Source: Kribbella sandramycini
GTDB lineage: Bacteria > Actinomycetota > Actinomycetes > Propionibacteriales > Kribbellaceae
Assembly (NCBI RefSeq): GCF_013131805.1
Contig: NZ_JABJRC010000010.1
Span: 124,001-188,000, forward strand
Reading direction: 5' to 3'
Length of the DNA: 64,000 nucleotides
The notes under the pieces were generated by a model. The model was not told the origin of the DNA and ran no database searches. It saw only the letters and a program-made list of their open reading frames with translations. Made by a program: the position numbers and the translations under genes. Positions 33,540 through 42,443 of this stretch are shown piece by piece; position 1 is the first letter of the stretch, and each line of letters begins with the position of its first letter.

Positions 33540-34559
33540 GTGGAACGCGTCGGGGTGCGCTGCGATGTCGGGCCGGGCCGTGGGATCGGGCACGTGATGC
33601 GGTGCCTGGCGCTGGCAGAGGAGTTGCGACTCCGGGGGACTGCGGTCGAATTCGTCTGTGACGCGCATACCGTGCCCTGGGCGGCCGGTCAGATCGCCGC
33701 CCGCGGGATACCGATCGTTCCCGCGGTCTGGACGCCGGCTGAGCACGTCGAGCTGCTGCAGCGGTACGACGGCGTCGTCTTCGACTCGTACGACCTCGAT
33801 GCGGTCGTCTACGCCGCAGTCCGCGCAACCGGAGTGCCGACTCTCGCCATCGTGGACGGCGACTTCCGAGGCGCTGAGGCGGACCTGCTGGTCGATCAGA
33901 ACCTCGCTGCGGAGCTGGACCAGCCGGCTCTGCCGCCGGGTGCGTCAAGGCTCGCCGGGCTCGACTACGTGCTGATCCGCGATGAGATTCGCGCCCTGCG
34001 TCCGTCCCAACCGCCTGTGCTGCGCCCGTCCGGCGTACCGAGTGTGTTTGCGTTTTTCGGCGGTACGGATGCTTTCGGCGCGGGGCCGGTGGTGACACAG
34101 GCGCTGGTCGCGACCGGCGTACCGTTCACCGCGACTCTGGTCGCACCGACGCCGGAGCTGGCTCGGCAGGTCGCTGCGGTCGAGGTCGGCGGACATCAGC
34201 GCGTTGACGTGATCGGGCCGACCGACCAGCTGGCCGCCGCCGTCCGAGCGGCTGACCTGACCATCAGTGCCTCCGGTACGTCGACCTGGGAGCTGCTGTG
34301 CCTCGGTGCGACAGCCGGCCTGGTGTGTGTCGTCGACAACCAGGTGATGGGCTACGAACGGGCGATCGCGACCGGTACGGCGGCCGGCGTCGGAGTGCTG
34401 TCGGAGCTGGCCAGCGACCCATCAGCTGCCGCGGACGTGCTCAAGCGACTGCTGACCGACGCTGCGGAACGGGCTCGGCTGGCGGCCGCCGGCTGGCGGC
34501 TGGTGGACGGTCAAGGGCGCGCCCGGGTCGCGGACGCGCTCCTTCACTTGAGCTCGTAG
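33540..34559 (+). CDS. pseG: PseG: UDP-2,4-diacetamido-2,4,6-trideoxy-L-altrose hydrolase
   Basis: 339 aa GT-B-fold hydrolase that releases UDP to give the free 6-deoxy-AltdiNAc substrate of PseI. The N-terminal GIGHVMRCLALAEEL carries the catalytic His of PseG/SpsG, and the nucleotide-binding region ADLTISASGTSTWELLCLGA is in the C-terminal domain. GTG start by the -10 spacing. The 3' end overlaps the convergent GT-C gene by 16 bp. Divergent from pseBC. Confidence 0.9.
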   Translation: MERVGVRCDVGPGRGIGHVMRCLALAEELRLRGTAVEFVCDAHTVPWAAGQIAARGIPIVPAVWTPAEHVELLQRYDGVVFDSYDLDAVVYAAVRATGVPTLAIVDGDFRGAEADLLVDQNLAAELDQPALPPGASRLAGLDYVLIRDEIRALRPSQPPVLRPSGVPSVFAFFGGTDAFGAGPVVTQALVATGVPFTATLVAPTPELARQVAAVEVGGHQRVDVIGPTDQLAAAVRAADLTISASGTSTWELLCLGATAGLVCVVDNQVMGYERAIATGTAAGVGVLSELASDPSAAADVLKRLLTDAAERARLAAAGWRLVDGQGRARVADALLHLSS

Positions 34560-36769
34560 ATCGTCACATCCAGCGTCGCGTGCCGGATGCTGACGAAGTC
34601 CTTCAACAGTGGTGAGATCTCACCGGCCCGCCGGTCGGCGAACAGCCAGCGCACGTTGGCACTCCGCAGCCGCTGCATGGCCGCCTCGCTCGGTGCCTTG
34701 AACGCAGCATCGTTGGCGACCATCACCTCGCGGTTCCAGTACGGGACCTGGACCGGGTTGGCATTGTTGATCAGCGCCGTACGGTTCGCCTGACTCGTGT
34801 AGGCCCAGCCTTCGAGTAGCACCCGACGTTCGGAGAGCGCAGCGATCCAGAAGTGCCGGCTGTCGCACATGCCGTCCCGCTGCACGATGCAGTGCGCGTT
34901 CGTGGCCACCAGATCATCCGGGTTGCTGTTCTCCCGCAGCCAGCGCGCCGCATCCGCCTCCGCCGTGGTCGCGCCACCGCTCAACGGCTTGGGGAAGATG
35001 CCCCGGATCGCCTCGTCGGAGTAGATCGTCTGCAGCGGGACGAGCGTCGCGCCGACCATGCCAGCAGTCACCGCAGCAGCCACAAAGGCCACTCCAACGT
35101 GACCAGGGCGTCGGAAACCCTTCCAGGCCAGGGAAACCAGTACGCCGACCACTACGACGGCAGCAAGCGTCCACACCCATGCGCTCTTGATGCCGGCCGT
35201 GTCTGCGGTCTGCGAGCGGGCAATCGCGAAGCCGATCAGGCCGAGCAGCCCAGCGGCCCCGACGAGTGCCACACCGCGTCGATCACCGAGCCGCCCGACC
35301 AGGTTGGCCAGCCCGACCGACGCCAGTACTGCGGCCAGTGGGAAGCCGGTCCGGACGAAGTACAGCTGACTGTTACTCGCCTGCGTCGTCAGCAGTGTCG
35401 CCAGCAGCCCAGCGACCGCGCAGCCCATCAGAAACGCGACCCCGACATCCCGCCACTTCCGGCCGAGGAACCACATCCCGCCGACGGCCAGCGCCCAACT
35501 GAGCAGCATGGTCAGTGCCGACAGCAACTGCGCATTGGGGCTGGACTGGATCGTTGCGTACGGCGCCAGCTGCACAAAGGTGTGGAACGGCTTCACCACC
35601 GTTCCCCAGGTGTTGCCGCCGAAGATCGCCAGCAGAGCGGCCAGGAACACCCCGAACGTCAGCAGCCCGCCGAGCATCGCCGTCCGCGTCTGCTGACGCA
35701 CCATGCCGAGGTGAACGAACGCAAATGCGAACCCGAGCCCCACCAAGGGCAGAACCGTCGACTTGGCTCCGGCCGCGATCAGCACGAACAGGACAAGCAG
35801 CACCCACCGACTCCGTGGTGACTCCGACCGCAGCAGATCCACAGCGACGATGGAGATCGCCACGATCATCAGAATGCCCAGATTCTGCGTGGGGTTCATG
35901 TACGCCGTCGCAGCGGTCGAGATCGCACTCAGACCGACAGTCTCGAACGGCTGCACCACACCGCCGAGCCCAGCGACCAGTACGGCGAGGGGCCCGGCCC
36001 ACGTCGCGCCTGTCTCGGCCGTCGGAGCGAACCGGGTCGTCAGCGCGAAGATCAGCCCGCATCCGGCCAGGAACAACGGCAACCAGGTCAGCGAGTGGAT
36101 GAGATCGGTCAGGTCGATCCGCGTCCCCCATGCGGTCGCGGCCGCGGACTGGTGGAAGAACGTGTGGTACTTCATCGGCTCGCCACCGAGCCACAGCGCC
36201 TCGACCGGTACGTCGTACTTCGCGCTCGCGGCCAACGCCTGCTGGAACGCGAGGTCCGGGTAGGAGCGCAGCGGATCGGTGTAGGCCGGCAGGAAGGCGC
36301 CCGGACCGCGGCGGAAGGTGATCAGCGCAACGGTCATCGTCCCCAGCGCGAGCAGCCAGGCCTGCAGCGGTCGCACCGGAGTCTCGACCCGGCGCCACAC
36401 CCGCGCCCGGACGTCTCGGTCGATGAATGCGATAACCAGGGCAACAGGTGCCCAGACCCACGACCAGGCTTGCAGACCGATCGACGCACTGGCCAGATAG
36501 ACGATGATCTGGACGGCGGTGCCGACCGCGAACCCGGCGGCGATGTCCTCCACCAGGTTGCGGCCGTAGTTGCCGATCAGCCGCCAGAGCGCGAAACCGG
36601 GCAGCGTGACCACCACGGCGGTGAAGAACACGAACCGGGTCACCGCGAAGACATTGGCGTGCTGCAGCAACAGCACGATCGTGAAGAGACCTACTGTCAC
36701 TCCGGCCAGAAGTCCGGAAAGGGAGGGCCCCGACGTTCTCGGCCCCCGTCGCCTAGCCCGTGCGCGCAT
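34544..36769 (-). CDS. Large GT-C-like membrane protein, paralogue 1
   Basis: 741 aa, about a dozen membrane helices then a soluble C-terminal domain of about 150 residues. It shares with the proteins at 36809 and 49631 the extracytoplasmic blocks ASAKYDVPVEALWLGGEPMK, YHTFFHQSAAATAWGTRIDL, ATNAHC and SRHFWIAALSERRVLLEGWA. The topology is that of GT-C glycosyltransferases or YfhO-like proteins acting on lipid-linked donors outside the membrane. No assigned function. The ATG at 36769 lies 6 nt after TAGGGT, so it is preferred to the GTG two codons earlier. Context suggests polymerisation or decoration of the pseudaminate-containing surface glycan. Confidence 0.75.
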   Translation of the reverse strand: MRARARRRGPRTSGPSLSGLLAGVTVGLFTIVLLLQHANVFAVTRFVFFTAVVVTLPGFALWRLIGNYGRNLVEDIAAGFAVGTAVQIIVYLASASIGLQAWSWVWAPVALVIAFIDRDVRARVWRRVETPVRPLQAWLLALGTMTVALITFRRGPGAFLPAYTDPLRSYPDLAFQQALAASAKYDVPVEALWLGGEPMKYHTFFHQSAAATAWGTRIDLTDLIHSLTWLPLFLAGCGLIFALTTRFAPTAETGATWAGPLAVLVAGLGGVVQPFETVGLSAISTAATAYMNPTQNLGILMIVAISIVAVDLLRSESPRSRWVLLVLFVLIAAGAKSTVLPLVGLGFAFAFVHLGMVRQQTRTAMLGGLLTFGVFLAALLAIFGGNTWGTVVKPFHTFVQLAPYATIQSSPNAQLLSALTMLLSWALAVGGMWFLGRKWRDVGVAFLMGCAVAGLLATLLTTQASNSQLYFVRTGFPLAAVLASVGLANLVGRLGDRRGVALVGAAGLLGLIGFAIARSQTADTAGIKSAWVWTLAAVVVVGVLVSLAWKGFRRPGHVGVAFVAAAVTAGMVGATLVPLQTIYSDEAIRGIFPKPLSGGATTAEADAARWLRENSNPDDLVATNAHCIVQRDGMCDSRHFWIAALSERRVLLEGWAYTSQANRTALINNANPVQVPYWNREVMVANDAAFKAPSEAAMQRLRSANVRWLFADRRAGEISPLLKDFVSIRHATLDVTIYELK

Positions 36770-36808
36770 GCGCACACCCTAGTGTGAAAACGCGTCTGCC
36801 AGACAGGC

Positions 36809-39136
36809 CTATCTGAGCTGGTAGATGAGCGCGTCCGGCGCGCTGAACCGCAGCGTCGCGAAGGCGTCGAGTTCGGGTGACACGGCCCCTTGTCCGGGGT
36901 CGGCGTACAGCCAGCGGACGCCGTACTTGGCGCGCAGGTTCTGCAGGTTGTCCCGGGTGGGCGCGGTGAAGACGAGGTCGTTCTCGGCCAGCTTGGGCTG
37001 GTCCCAGAACGGGAGGATGTTCGGGTTGAGCGCGGTCGAGACCACCTGGTCGTTGATGGTGTTGGTGTAGGCCCAGCCCTCGACCAGAACGTGCCGCTCG
37101 CTCAGCCCGGCGATCCAGAAGTGCCGGGCGTCGCAGCCCATCGCGCTCCGCTCGGCGCAGTGCGCGTTGGTGGCGATCAGCTCGTCCGGGGCGGTGTGGT
37201 CGCGCAGCCAGCGCGCAGCGGCCGCCTGTGTTGCTGACGGCCCCAACAGCATCTCCTCGGTCAGCGGCCGATCCAGCTGCGCGCGCGTCACCTCCGGGAT
37301 CTCCGGCAGCCCACGCAGCGGCAGGAACAACCCGGCACCCATCGCAGCGAGCACAAAGGCCGCACAAGCGATCCGGACCGGCTGCTTGCGCATGTACAAA
37401 GCGGCAACCAGCGCGACGCCGAGGAGTAGGACCAGTGTCAGCACCCACGGCAGGACAATCCCGGTCAGTGTGGCGTCCGGCCGCCGGAACGGCTCACCGT
37501 CGCTCGGGATCGCCTTGACGAGCCGCCGAGCAACCAGCGTCGCCGCCATCCCGCCGAGCACGGCCCCGGCCACCAGTCGGCCCGTGCGCCGCCCAACGAC
37601 CAGTTGGTGTGCGCCGACCGCGGCCAGCACAGCGATGATCGGTACGGCGGTTCGGTGGAAGTACATCTGGCTGGAGCCGGACTGGTCGGTCAGCGCCATT
37701 CCGAAGAAGCCGGCGATCGACACCCCGACCAGGAACACCACTCCGGTGTCGCGCAGCCACCGCTTCGGCGTACCGGCCAGAACGAGCAGGCCAGCTGCAC
37801 CTAGCAGCCAGGCCAGGCAGGTGACTGCTGCGCTGATCCACATCGAGCTGTGGTCGTAGACGCCGGTCTCGTAGTCGCGTTGCCAGACGATCAGCGGGTA
37901 GATGCCCGTCTTGGCGAAGGTGACCCAGGGCTTGAGTGACAGCCCGGTCGAGTGGTTGCCGAACACCACCGCGATCGCCGCCAGAATCACACCGGTCACG
38001 CCGACCGCCAGCACGAGGGCACGCCGGGCGAGCCGGCGGCGGCAGAGCTGCACGAAGATGACCAACCCGAGGCCGCACAGCACCAGCGGCAAGATCGTCG
38101 CCTTCGCACCGGACGCCGCCGCAGCGACGAGCAGCGCGAGCAACCAGGTGCCAGGGCCGTTCCAGCCACGGAGGAGGTCGACGACGAGGACGGCGAGCAG
38201 CACGGTCAGCCCACTGCCCAGGTTCTGCGTCGGGCTGCCCCACAGATAGGCGGTCAGGCTCTCCTGCGGCAGACCGATCCCGGGGTAGGCGTTGACGGTT
38301 CCACCGACCGCAGCGACCGCGATGGCCAGCGGACCGACCCAGCGTGAGCCCGGTGCGAGGCGGTCGGCCAGCGCGAAGATCAGTGCGCAGCCCGCCAGCG
38401 TCAGCGGGATCCAGCCGATCGTGTAGATCAGGTCGGTCAGATCGACACCGGTCGCCCACGCCACGGCCGCTGTGAACTGGTGGAAGAAGTAGTGGTAGTC
38501 CATCTGCTCGCCGTGCACGTACGGCGCCTGCAGCGGGAAGTCGTACTTCGCACTGGCCGACAGAGCCTGCTGGTAGGCCATGTCCGGATTGTTGTAGCCC
38601 GGATCCGTGTACGGAGCCGGTGCGATGTTCCGCGGTAGCGCAATCACGTAAACCGGCAGCGCACAGGCCGCAGCGAGCAGCCACGCGGTCACCGGGCCGA
38701 CTGGGCGTTCCACCCGACTCATAACCCGCCGACGCCACCGCGGCACGCCGAACGCCGCCAGTACGACCGGGACCGCCCAGAGCCAGGCCCAACGCTGCAA
38801 ACCGAGCGGCGACACGCCCATGTAGATCAGGAGCAGCGCAGCGACGCCGACGAGCGTCCCCGCGGCCACATCCTCGATCAGGTTGTGCCGGAACGGCGAG
38901 CCCAGCCGCCACAGCACGACACCCGGCAGCGTGATTCCGAGCAGCCAGAAGCGCACCAGGGCGACGATGCTGTCAGCGGAGCTTGCGCCCGCCATCAGCC
39001 ACAACACCAGCACGGCTAGTGCGACACCGGCTGCTGCTTTGACAACGTGGTTCACGGCGGTCCGCCGGCCGGGGCGGGCGGTCGGACGTGCCGACGTGCC
39101 CACTCCCCACGGCGCGAGGCCGGTCAAGGTCGGCAC
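36809..39136 (-). CDS. Large GT-C-like membrane protein, paralogue 2
   Basis: 775 aa. Same architecture as the preceding gene product: N-terminal helices with TLPGVVLWRLGSPFRHNLIEDVAAG, the loop ASAKYDFPLQAPYVHGEQMD followed by YHYFFHQFTAAVAWATGVDL, SSQMYFHRTAVPIIAV, and the C-terminal ATNAHCAERSAMGCDARHFW and LSERHVLVEGWAYT. The GTG at 39136 is favoured because TAAGGT is 7 nt upstream; an ATG at 39178 (MSWQLSR) is possible. It ends 39 bp before the other copy starts, so the two are a tandem duplication in one orientation. Function inferred as a surface-polysaccharide glycosyltransferase. Confidence 0.75.
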   Translation of the reverse strand: MPTLTGLAPWGVGTSARPTARPGRRTAVNHVVKAAAGVALAVLVLWLMAGASSADSIVALVRFWLLGITLPGVVLWRLGSPFRHNLIEDVAAGTLVGVAALLLIYMGVSPLGLQRWAWLWAVPVVLAAFGVPRWRRRVMSRVERPVGPVTAWLLAAACALPVYVIALPRNIAPAPYTDPGYNNPDMAYQQALSASAKYDFPLQAPYVHGEQMDYHYFFHQFTAAVAWATGVDLTDLIYTIGWIPLTLAGCALIFALADRLAPGSRWVGPLAIAVAAVGGTVNAYPGIGLPQESLTAYLWGSPTQNLGSGLTVLLAVLVVDLLRGWNGPGTWLLALLVAAAASGAKATILPLVLCGLGLVIFVQLCRRRLARRALVLAVGVTGVILAAIAVVFGNHSTGLSLKPWVTFAKTGIYPLIVWQRDYETGVYDHSSMWISAAVTCLAWLLGAAGLLVLAGTPKRWLRDTGVVFLVGVSIAGFFGMALTDQSGSSQMYFHRTAVPIIAVLAAVGAHQLVVGRRTGRLVAGAVLGGMAATLVARRLVKAIPSDGEPFRRPDATLTGIVLPWVLTLVLLLGVALVAALYMRKQPVRIACAAFVLAAMGAGLFLPLRGLPEIPEVTRAQLDRPLTEEMLLGPSATQAAAARWLRDHTAPDELIATNAHCAERSAMGCDARHFWIAGLSERHVLVEGWAYTNTINDQVVSTALNPNILPFWDQPKLAENDLVFTAPTRDNLQNLRAKYGVRWLYADPGQGAVSPELDAFATLRFSAPDALIYQLR

Positions 39137-39193
39137 CTGACGCACCTTAGGCACCGAGCGACTAAGCTGCCAACTCATGCCGGTGGGTTCACT
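39137..39193. promoter_or_regulatory. Divergent promoter, GT-C paralogue 2 / GNAT
   Basis: TAAGGT (39149-39144, minus) is 7 nt from the GTG at 39136. TAAGCT (39163-39168, plus) would give a short leader with GGTGGG 6 nt before the ATG at 39194. The two -10 elements are 13 bp apart, so the promoters overlap and may compete. Confidence 0.4.
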
Positions 39194-39946
39194 ATGAGTT
39201 GGTACGAGGCTCTCGAGTCCGGGGAGCTGACGGTCCGTCCCTCCGTGGACGCGGCCAAACGCTTCGGGATCTCGATCGACCGCATGTCGGTCTCGGCCTC
39301 CGCGGGTACGCCGTTGGCCGAGGTTCTTGCCGCCGTCGAGCGGTCGACGGCGGACGTCGTCGTACTGCGGTATCCGGCGCGCGAGATGACCTGGTTCGCC
39401 GCTCTGGCCAGCGGGCCGCGCCGGGCGCTGCTGGCCGACACGGTCGTCTACTGGTCGCTCCCGGTCGGCAAGGGCCGGCGTCCGGCGCCGCTGGCCGGTT
39501 TCACTGCGAAACACGAGGAGACCGCGGACGACGTCCTCGTGGACGACCTGGTCGCGGACGTGTTCGGCGACTCCGGAAACCACTACTGCGCCAACCCGGT
39601 CTTCGACCGATCGGTAGCCCTCGCCGGGCGGCAGGAGTGGGCCCGGCGGCGCATCAGCGCGGCCGGTGCCGTCGTACTGCGCGGTCCGGACCGGCGGGTG
39701 CTCGCACTGGCCTCGATCGACCAACAGCGCTCCTGGACCGAGATCCAGCTGGCTGGCGTCGTACCGGCCGAGCAGGGCCGCGGCCGCTACGGACACCTGC
39801 TGTCCGCGGTCGAAGACGCCACCACCACCCGCCGCCTGGTCGTCTCCACGCAAGCGCACCAGACCGGAATCCAGCGCATCTGGGCCCGCTACGGCTTCGA
39901 ACCCGTGCATAACCTCCTCACGGTCCACCTCGTTGCCGCTACGTAG
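39194..39946 (+). CDS. GNAT-type N-acyltransferase
   Basis: 250 aa. The C-terminal half has the acyl-CoA pyrophosphate loop VVPAEQGRGRYGHLLSAVED and the terminal IWARYGFEPVHNLLTVHL strand of GNAT enzymes. The N-terminal half (DRMSVSASAGTPLAEVLAAV, VVVLRYPAREMTWFAAL) resembles the accessory domain of sugar N-acetyltransferases such as WecD/FdtC-like enzymes. In this cluster, in addition to PseH, it could add an acyl group to a sugar amine. Acceptor and donor unknown. It lies upstream of a 165-bp palindrome and the GT2 gene. Confidence 0.7.
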   Translation: MSWYEALESGELTVRPSVDAAKRFGISIDRMSVSASAGTPLAEVLAAVERSTADVVVLRYPAREMTWFAALASGPRRALLADTVVYWSLPVGKGRRPAPLAGFTAKHEETADDVLVDDLVADVFGDSGNHYCANPVFDRSVALAGRQEWARRRISAAGAVVLRGPDRRVLALASIDQQRSWTEIQLAGVVPAEQGRGRYGHLLSAVEDATTTRRLVVSTQAHQTGIQRIWARYGFEPVHNLLTVHLVAAT

Positions 39947-39993
39947 GGCGCGCGGCCAGGGCGCGCCCCTCGCGCGAGGAGAGTGCCATCCAA

Positions 39994-40155
39994 GTGACCT
40001 GCGGGAGATGTAACTCGGCGCTACCGGCGCCCAGGCACGCACCTCGCGGCACTTGCCCAGCGCCCACGATGCTCCGCATCGAGGCCACTGCTCAAGCACC
40101 ACGATGCACGCACCTGACCACCGCTATCGCTCGAGCTACATCTCCCGCAGGCCAC
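39994..40155. repeat. 162-bp quasi-palindrome, copy 3
   Basis: Between the GNAT and GT2 genes. Left arm GTGACCTGCGGGAGATGTAA (39994 on) pairs with the right arm read backwards from 40155 (GTGGCCTGCGGGAGATGTAG). Pairing continues inward (GGCACTTG / CAAGCACC-like) to the apex CGATGCTCCGCATCG at 40067-40081, centred at 40074, the midpoint. It shares GGCACGCACCTCGC with copy 2 and the identical apex with copy 1. It ends 2 nt before the GT2 start codon and lies where a promoter or leader would be expected. Confidence 0.85.
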
Positions 40156-40157
40156 CT

Positions 40158-42443
40158 GTGACGCCGCGGCTCAGCGTGGTGGTGCCCTTCTACAACGTCG
40201 GTGAGTACATCGGCGACTGTTTGGACTCGATCGCCCGGCAGACCTGGACGGATTTCGAGGCGATCCTGGTCGACGACGGGTCTCCTGACGACAGCGCGGT
40301 GATCGCCAAGGAGTTCTGCATCCAGGACTCCCGCTTCCGGATCGTTCAGCAGGACAACGCCGGCCTGGGCCCGGCGCGCAACACCGGCGTCCGGCACGCG
40401 AGCGGTGAATACCTCACGTTCGTCGACAGCGACGACCTGGTCACCCGGCACGGCTTCGAGAAACTCATCCGTTCCCTGGACCGGACGGGCTCCGACTTCG
40501 CCGGCGGGAACGCGCGGCGGTTCAACAACAGCTCCGGCGTCCGGCCGTCCTGGCTGCACCGCCAGCCCTTCATGCGGGACCGCTTCGCCACCCACGTCAC
40601 CGAGGTCACCGACCTCGTCCTGGACCGGATGGTCTGGAACAAGGTCTACCGGCGCTCCTTCTGGGAGGAGCGCGGCTACGAGTTCCCCGCGATCCGCTAC
40701 GAGGACTACCCGGTCACCCTGCAGGCCCATCTGGACGCCGTCACCGTCGACACGATCGCCGCTCCGGTCTACTACTGGCGCGAGCGCGAGTCCGGTGAGT
40801 CGATCACGCAGCAGAAGTTCCAGCTCGGCAACCTGCGCGACCGGGTCATTTCGGCCGGCATGGTGATGGACCTTGCCGAGAAGGCGCTACCGGCGGTCCG
40901 CAGCCGCCTGCACGCCCACTTCACCCAGATCGACCTGCTGACGCTGATGATGGCGTTCGGCGCCGTACCGGCCGGTGAGGAGGAGCAGCTGGTCGAGCTG
41001 GCCAGCGAGCTGCTCACCCGACTCGACCCGGCAGCGCTGCAGCGGGCACACCGCTACGACCGCATCCAGCACGCGGCGCTGCGGGCCGGTGACGTCGACC
41101 TGCTCCGGCGGCTGGCGATCTTCCGCGAGGACGGCGGGCTGCGCGGCGGTGCGCGCGTGCTGCCCCGGCGCCGCAAGGTCTACGACTTCAACTACCCAGG
41201 TCTGCTGGAGGGCGTCGTCCCGCAGGACCTCTATCGGGTGGCCGAGCAGGATCTGACGCTGGCGACCAGCGTGCGTTCGGTGACCTGGGCCGACGGGAAG
41301 CTGTCGGTGCAGGGCACGGCCGAAGTCCGGCACCTGCAGACCTGCACGTCGTCCAGCCTGCGCATCGACCTGGTGATCGCTGGTGTGCCCTACCCGCTGC
41401 AGGTACGCCGTTTCGACGCGACTGATCTGCACGGCGAGAACAGCCGGGTCGGGTTCGAGGTGGTCCTCGACGAGGAGTTGCTCGGACGCTGCACGGCCGG
41501 CCCCGCGCATTTCGACGTCCGGATGAAGCTGGGTCGCCTCCGGCGTCAGGACAAGCTGCGCGGGCAGGGCCCCGGGAGCCCGGGCTGGCCGCCCGGCGCC
41601 TGGCTCGGGGAGAGCTGGATCCAGCCCGGCCCGGGGAAGGACGGCTGCTTCGCCATCCGCCGGTTGCACGACCCGAGCCGGTTGACCGCGATCGAGCACA
41701 CGCCGGATGCCCTGGTGCTGCACGGGCGGTCCTCGTTCGACGAGCCGTCGTTGTTCGTCACCCGGCCGGTGGCCGGCGGTGAGGAGAAGGTGCCGATCAA
41801 GGTCGACGGGCGGGATTTCACCGCCTGGCTGCCGATCCGGCCGATCCTCGACGAGACCAACCCGGACGACCCGTTCAGCCAGCGGACGACGCGCGCCTTC
41901 CGGCTGCGCGGTCCGGCCGGCGAGGAGAAACTGCTGCTCTGGACGGCGGGGGACCGGGCGATCTCGCATGCCGAGCGCGGCCGGGTGATCACGATGACGC
42001 GCTCCACCGGCGGCTACGTGAACCTGCACGAATCGCCGATCCGCTTCGCCGCCACCTCAGTGGTTGCTGCAGGCAACAAGCTGGTGGCCCGCGGTCCGGA
42101 CTGGGGTGACGTCACCTTCGCCTGGCGCCGCTTCCTGCCCGAGTCGGACGACCACATCGACGTACCGTGCCGTCGGAGCTTCTCGGACGACGGATGGTCC
42201 GCTGCGGCCGATCTGGACGCGCTGACCGCTGTCGGCGACCGAGTGAGCGAGCGGCGCGTTTCGGTCGACCCGCTAGCCTCACTGGCCGACTGGATCCTGT
42301 TCGCGATCGCTCCGGACGGCTCGGCGCACGCCGTCCAGTGCGAGCCGTTCCTGTGCAGCCGGCTGCCGCTGGTGGTCGAGAGCAGTGCGCACACCCTCGC
42401 CGTCCGGCCACATGCGGGCACGCTGCACGCAGAGGTGCGCTGA
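40158..42443 (+). CDS. GT2 glycosyltransferase with long C-terminal extension
   Basis: 761 aa. GT-A domain at residues 1-250: LSVVVPFYNVGEYIGDCLDS, ILVDDGSPDDS, the DxD motif in FVDSDDLVTRHG and the catalytic region YEDYPVTLQAHL. The remaining about 500 residues are beta-rich (LSVQGTAEVRHLQT..., VGFEVVLDEELLG) and resemble the accessory domains of actinobacterial teichoic-acid GT2/TagF proteins. No membrane helix. The GTG at 40158 gives the canonical N-terminus TPRLSVVVPFY; no ribosome site is visible because the palindrome ends just upstream. It heads a coupled GT2-A'-B' unit (TGATG into A'). Confidence 0.85.
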   Translation: MTPRLSVVVPFYNVGEYIGDCLDSIARQTWTDFEAILVDDGSPDDSAVIAKEFCIQDSRFRIVQQDNAGLGPARNTGVRHASGEYLTFVDSDDLVTRHGFEKLIRSLDRTGSDFAGGNARRFNNSSGVRPSWLHRQPFMRDRFATHVTEVTDLVLDRMVWNKVYRRSFWEERGYEFPAIRYEDYPVTLQAHLDAVTVDTIAAPVYYWRERESGESITQQKFQLGNLRDRVISAGMVMDLAEKALPAVRSRLHAHFTQIDLLTLMMAFGAVPAGEEEQLVELASELLTRLDPAALQRAHRYDRIQHAALRAGDVDLLRRLAIFREDGGLRGGARVLPRRRKVYDFNYPGLLEGVVPQDLYRVAEQDLTLATSVRSVTWADGKLSVQGTAEVRHLQTCTSSSLRIDLVIAGVPYPLQVRRFDATDLHGENSRVGFEVVLDEELLGRCTAGPAHFDVRMKLGRLRRQDKLRGQGPGSPGWPPGAWLGESWIQPGPGKDGCFAIRRLHDPSRLTAIEHTPDALVLHGRSSFDEPSLFVTRPVAGGEEKVPIKVDGRDFTAWLPIRPILDETNPDDPFSQRTTRAFRLRGPAGEEKLLLWTAGDRAISHAERGRVITMTRSTGGYVNLHESPIRFAATSVVAAGNKLVARGPDWGDVTFAWRRFLPESDDHIDVPCRRSFSDDGWSAAADLDALTAVGDRVSERRVSVDPLASLADWILFAIAPDGSAHAVQCEPFLCSRLPLVVESSAHTLAVRPHAGTLHAEVR

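Noticed and set aside
36805..39136. ATG at 39178 (MSWQLSR) as the start of GT-C paralogue 2
   Set aside because: Possible, but TAAGGT lies inside that extension exactly 7 nt before the GTG at 39136, which fits a leaderless start better; left as an alternative.
27222..40155. 165-bp elements as classic MITEs with target-site duplications
   Set aside because: No convincing direct repeats flank any copy, and the outer arms differ between copies, unlike transposon terminal repeats.
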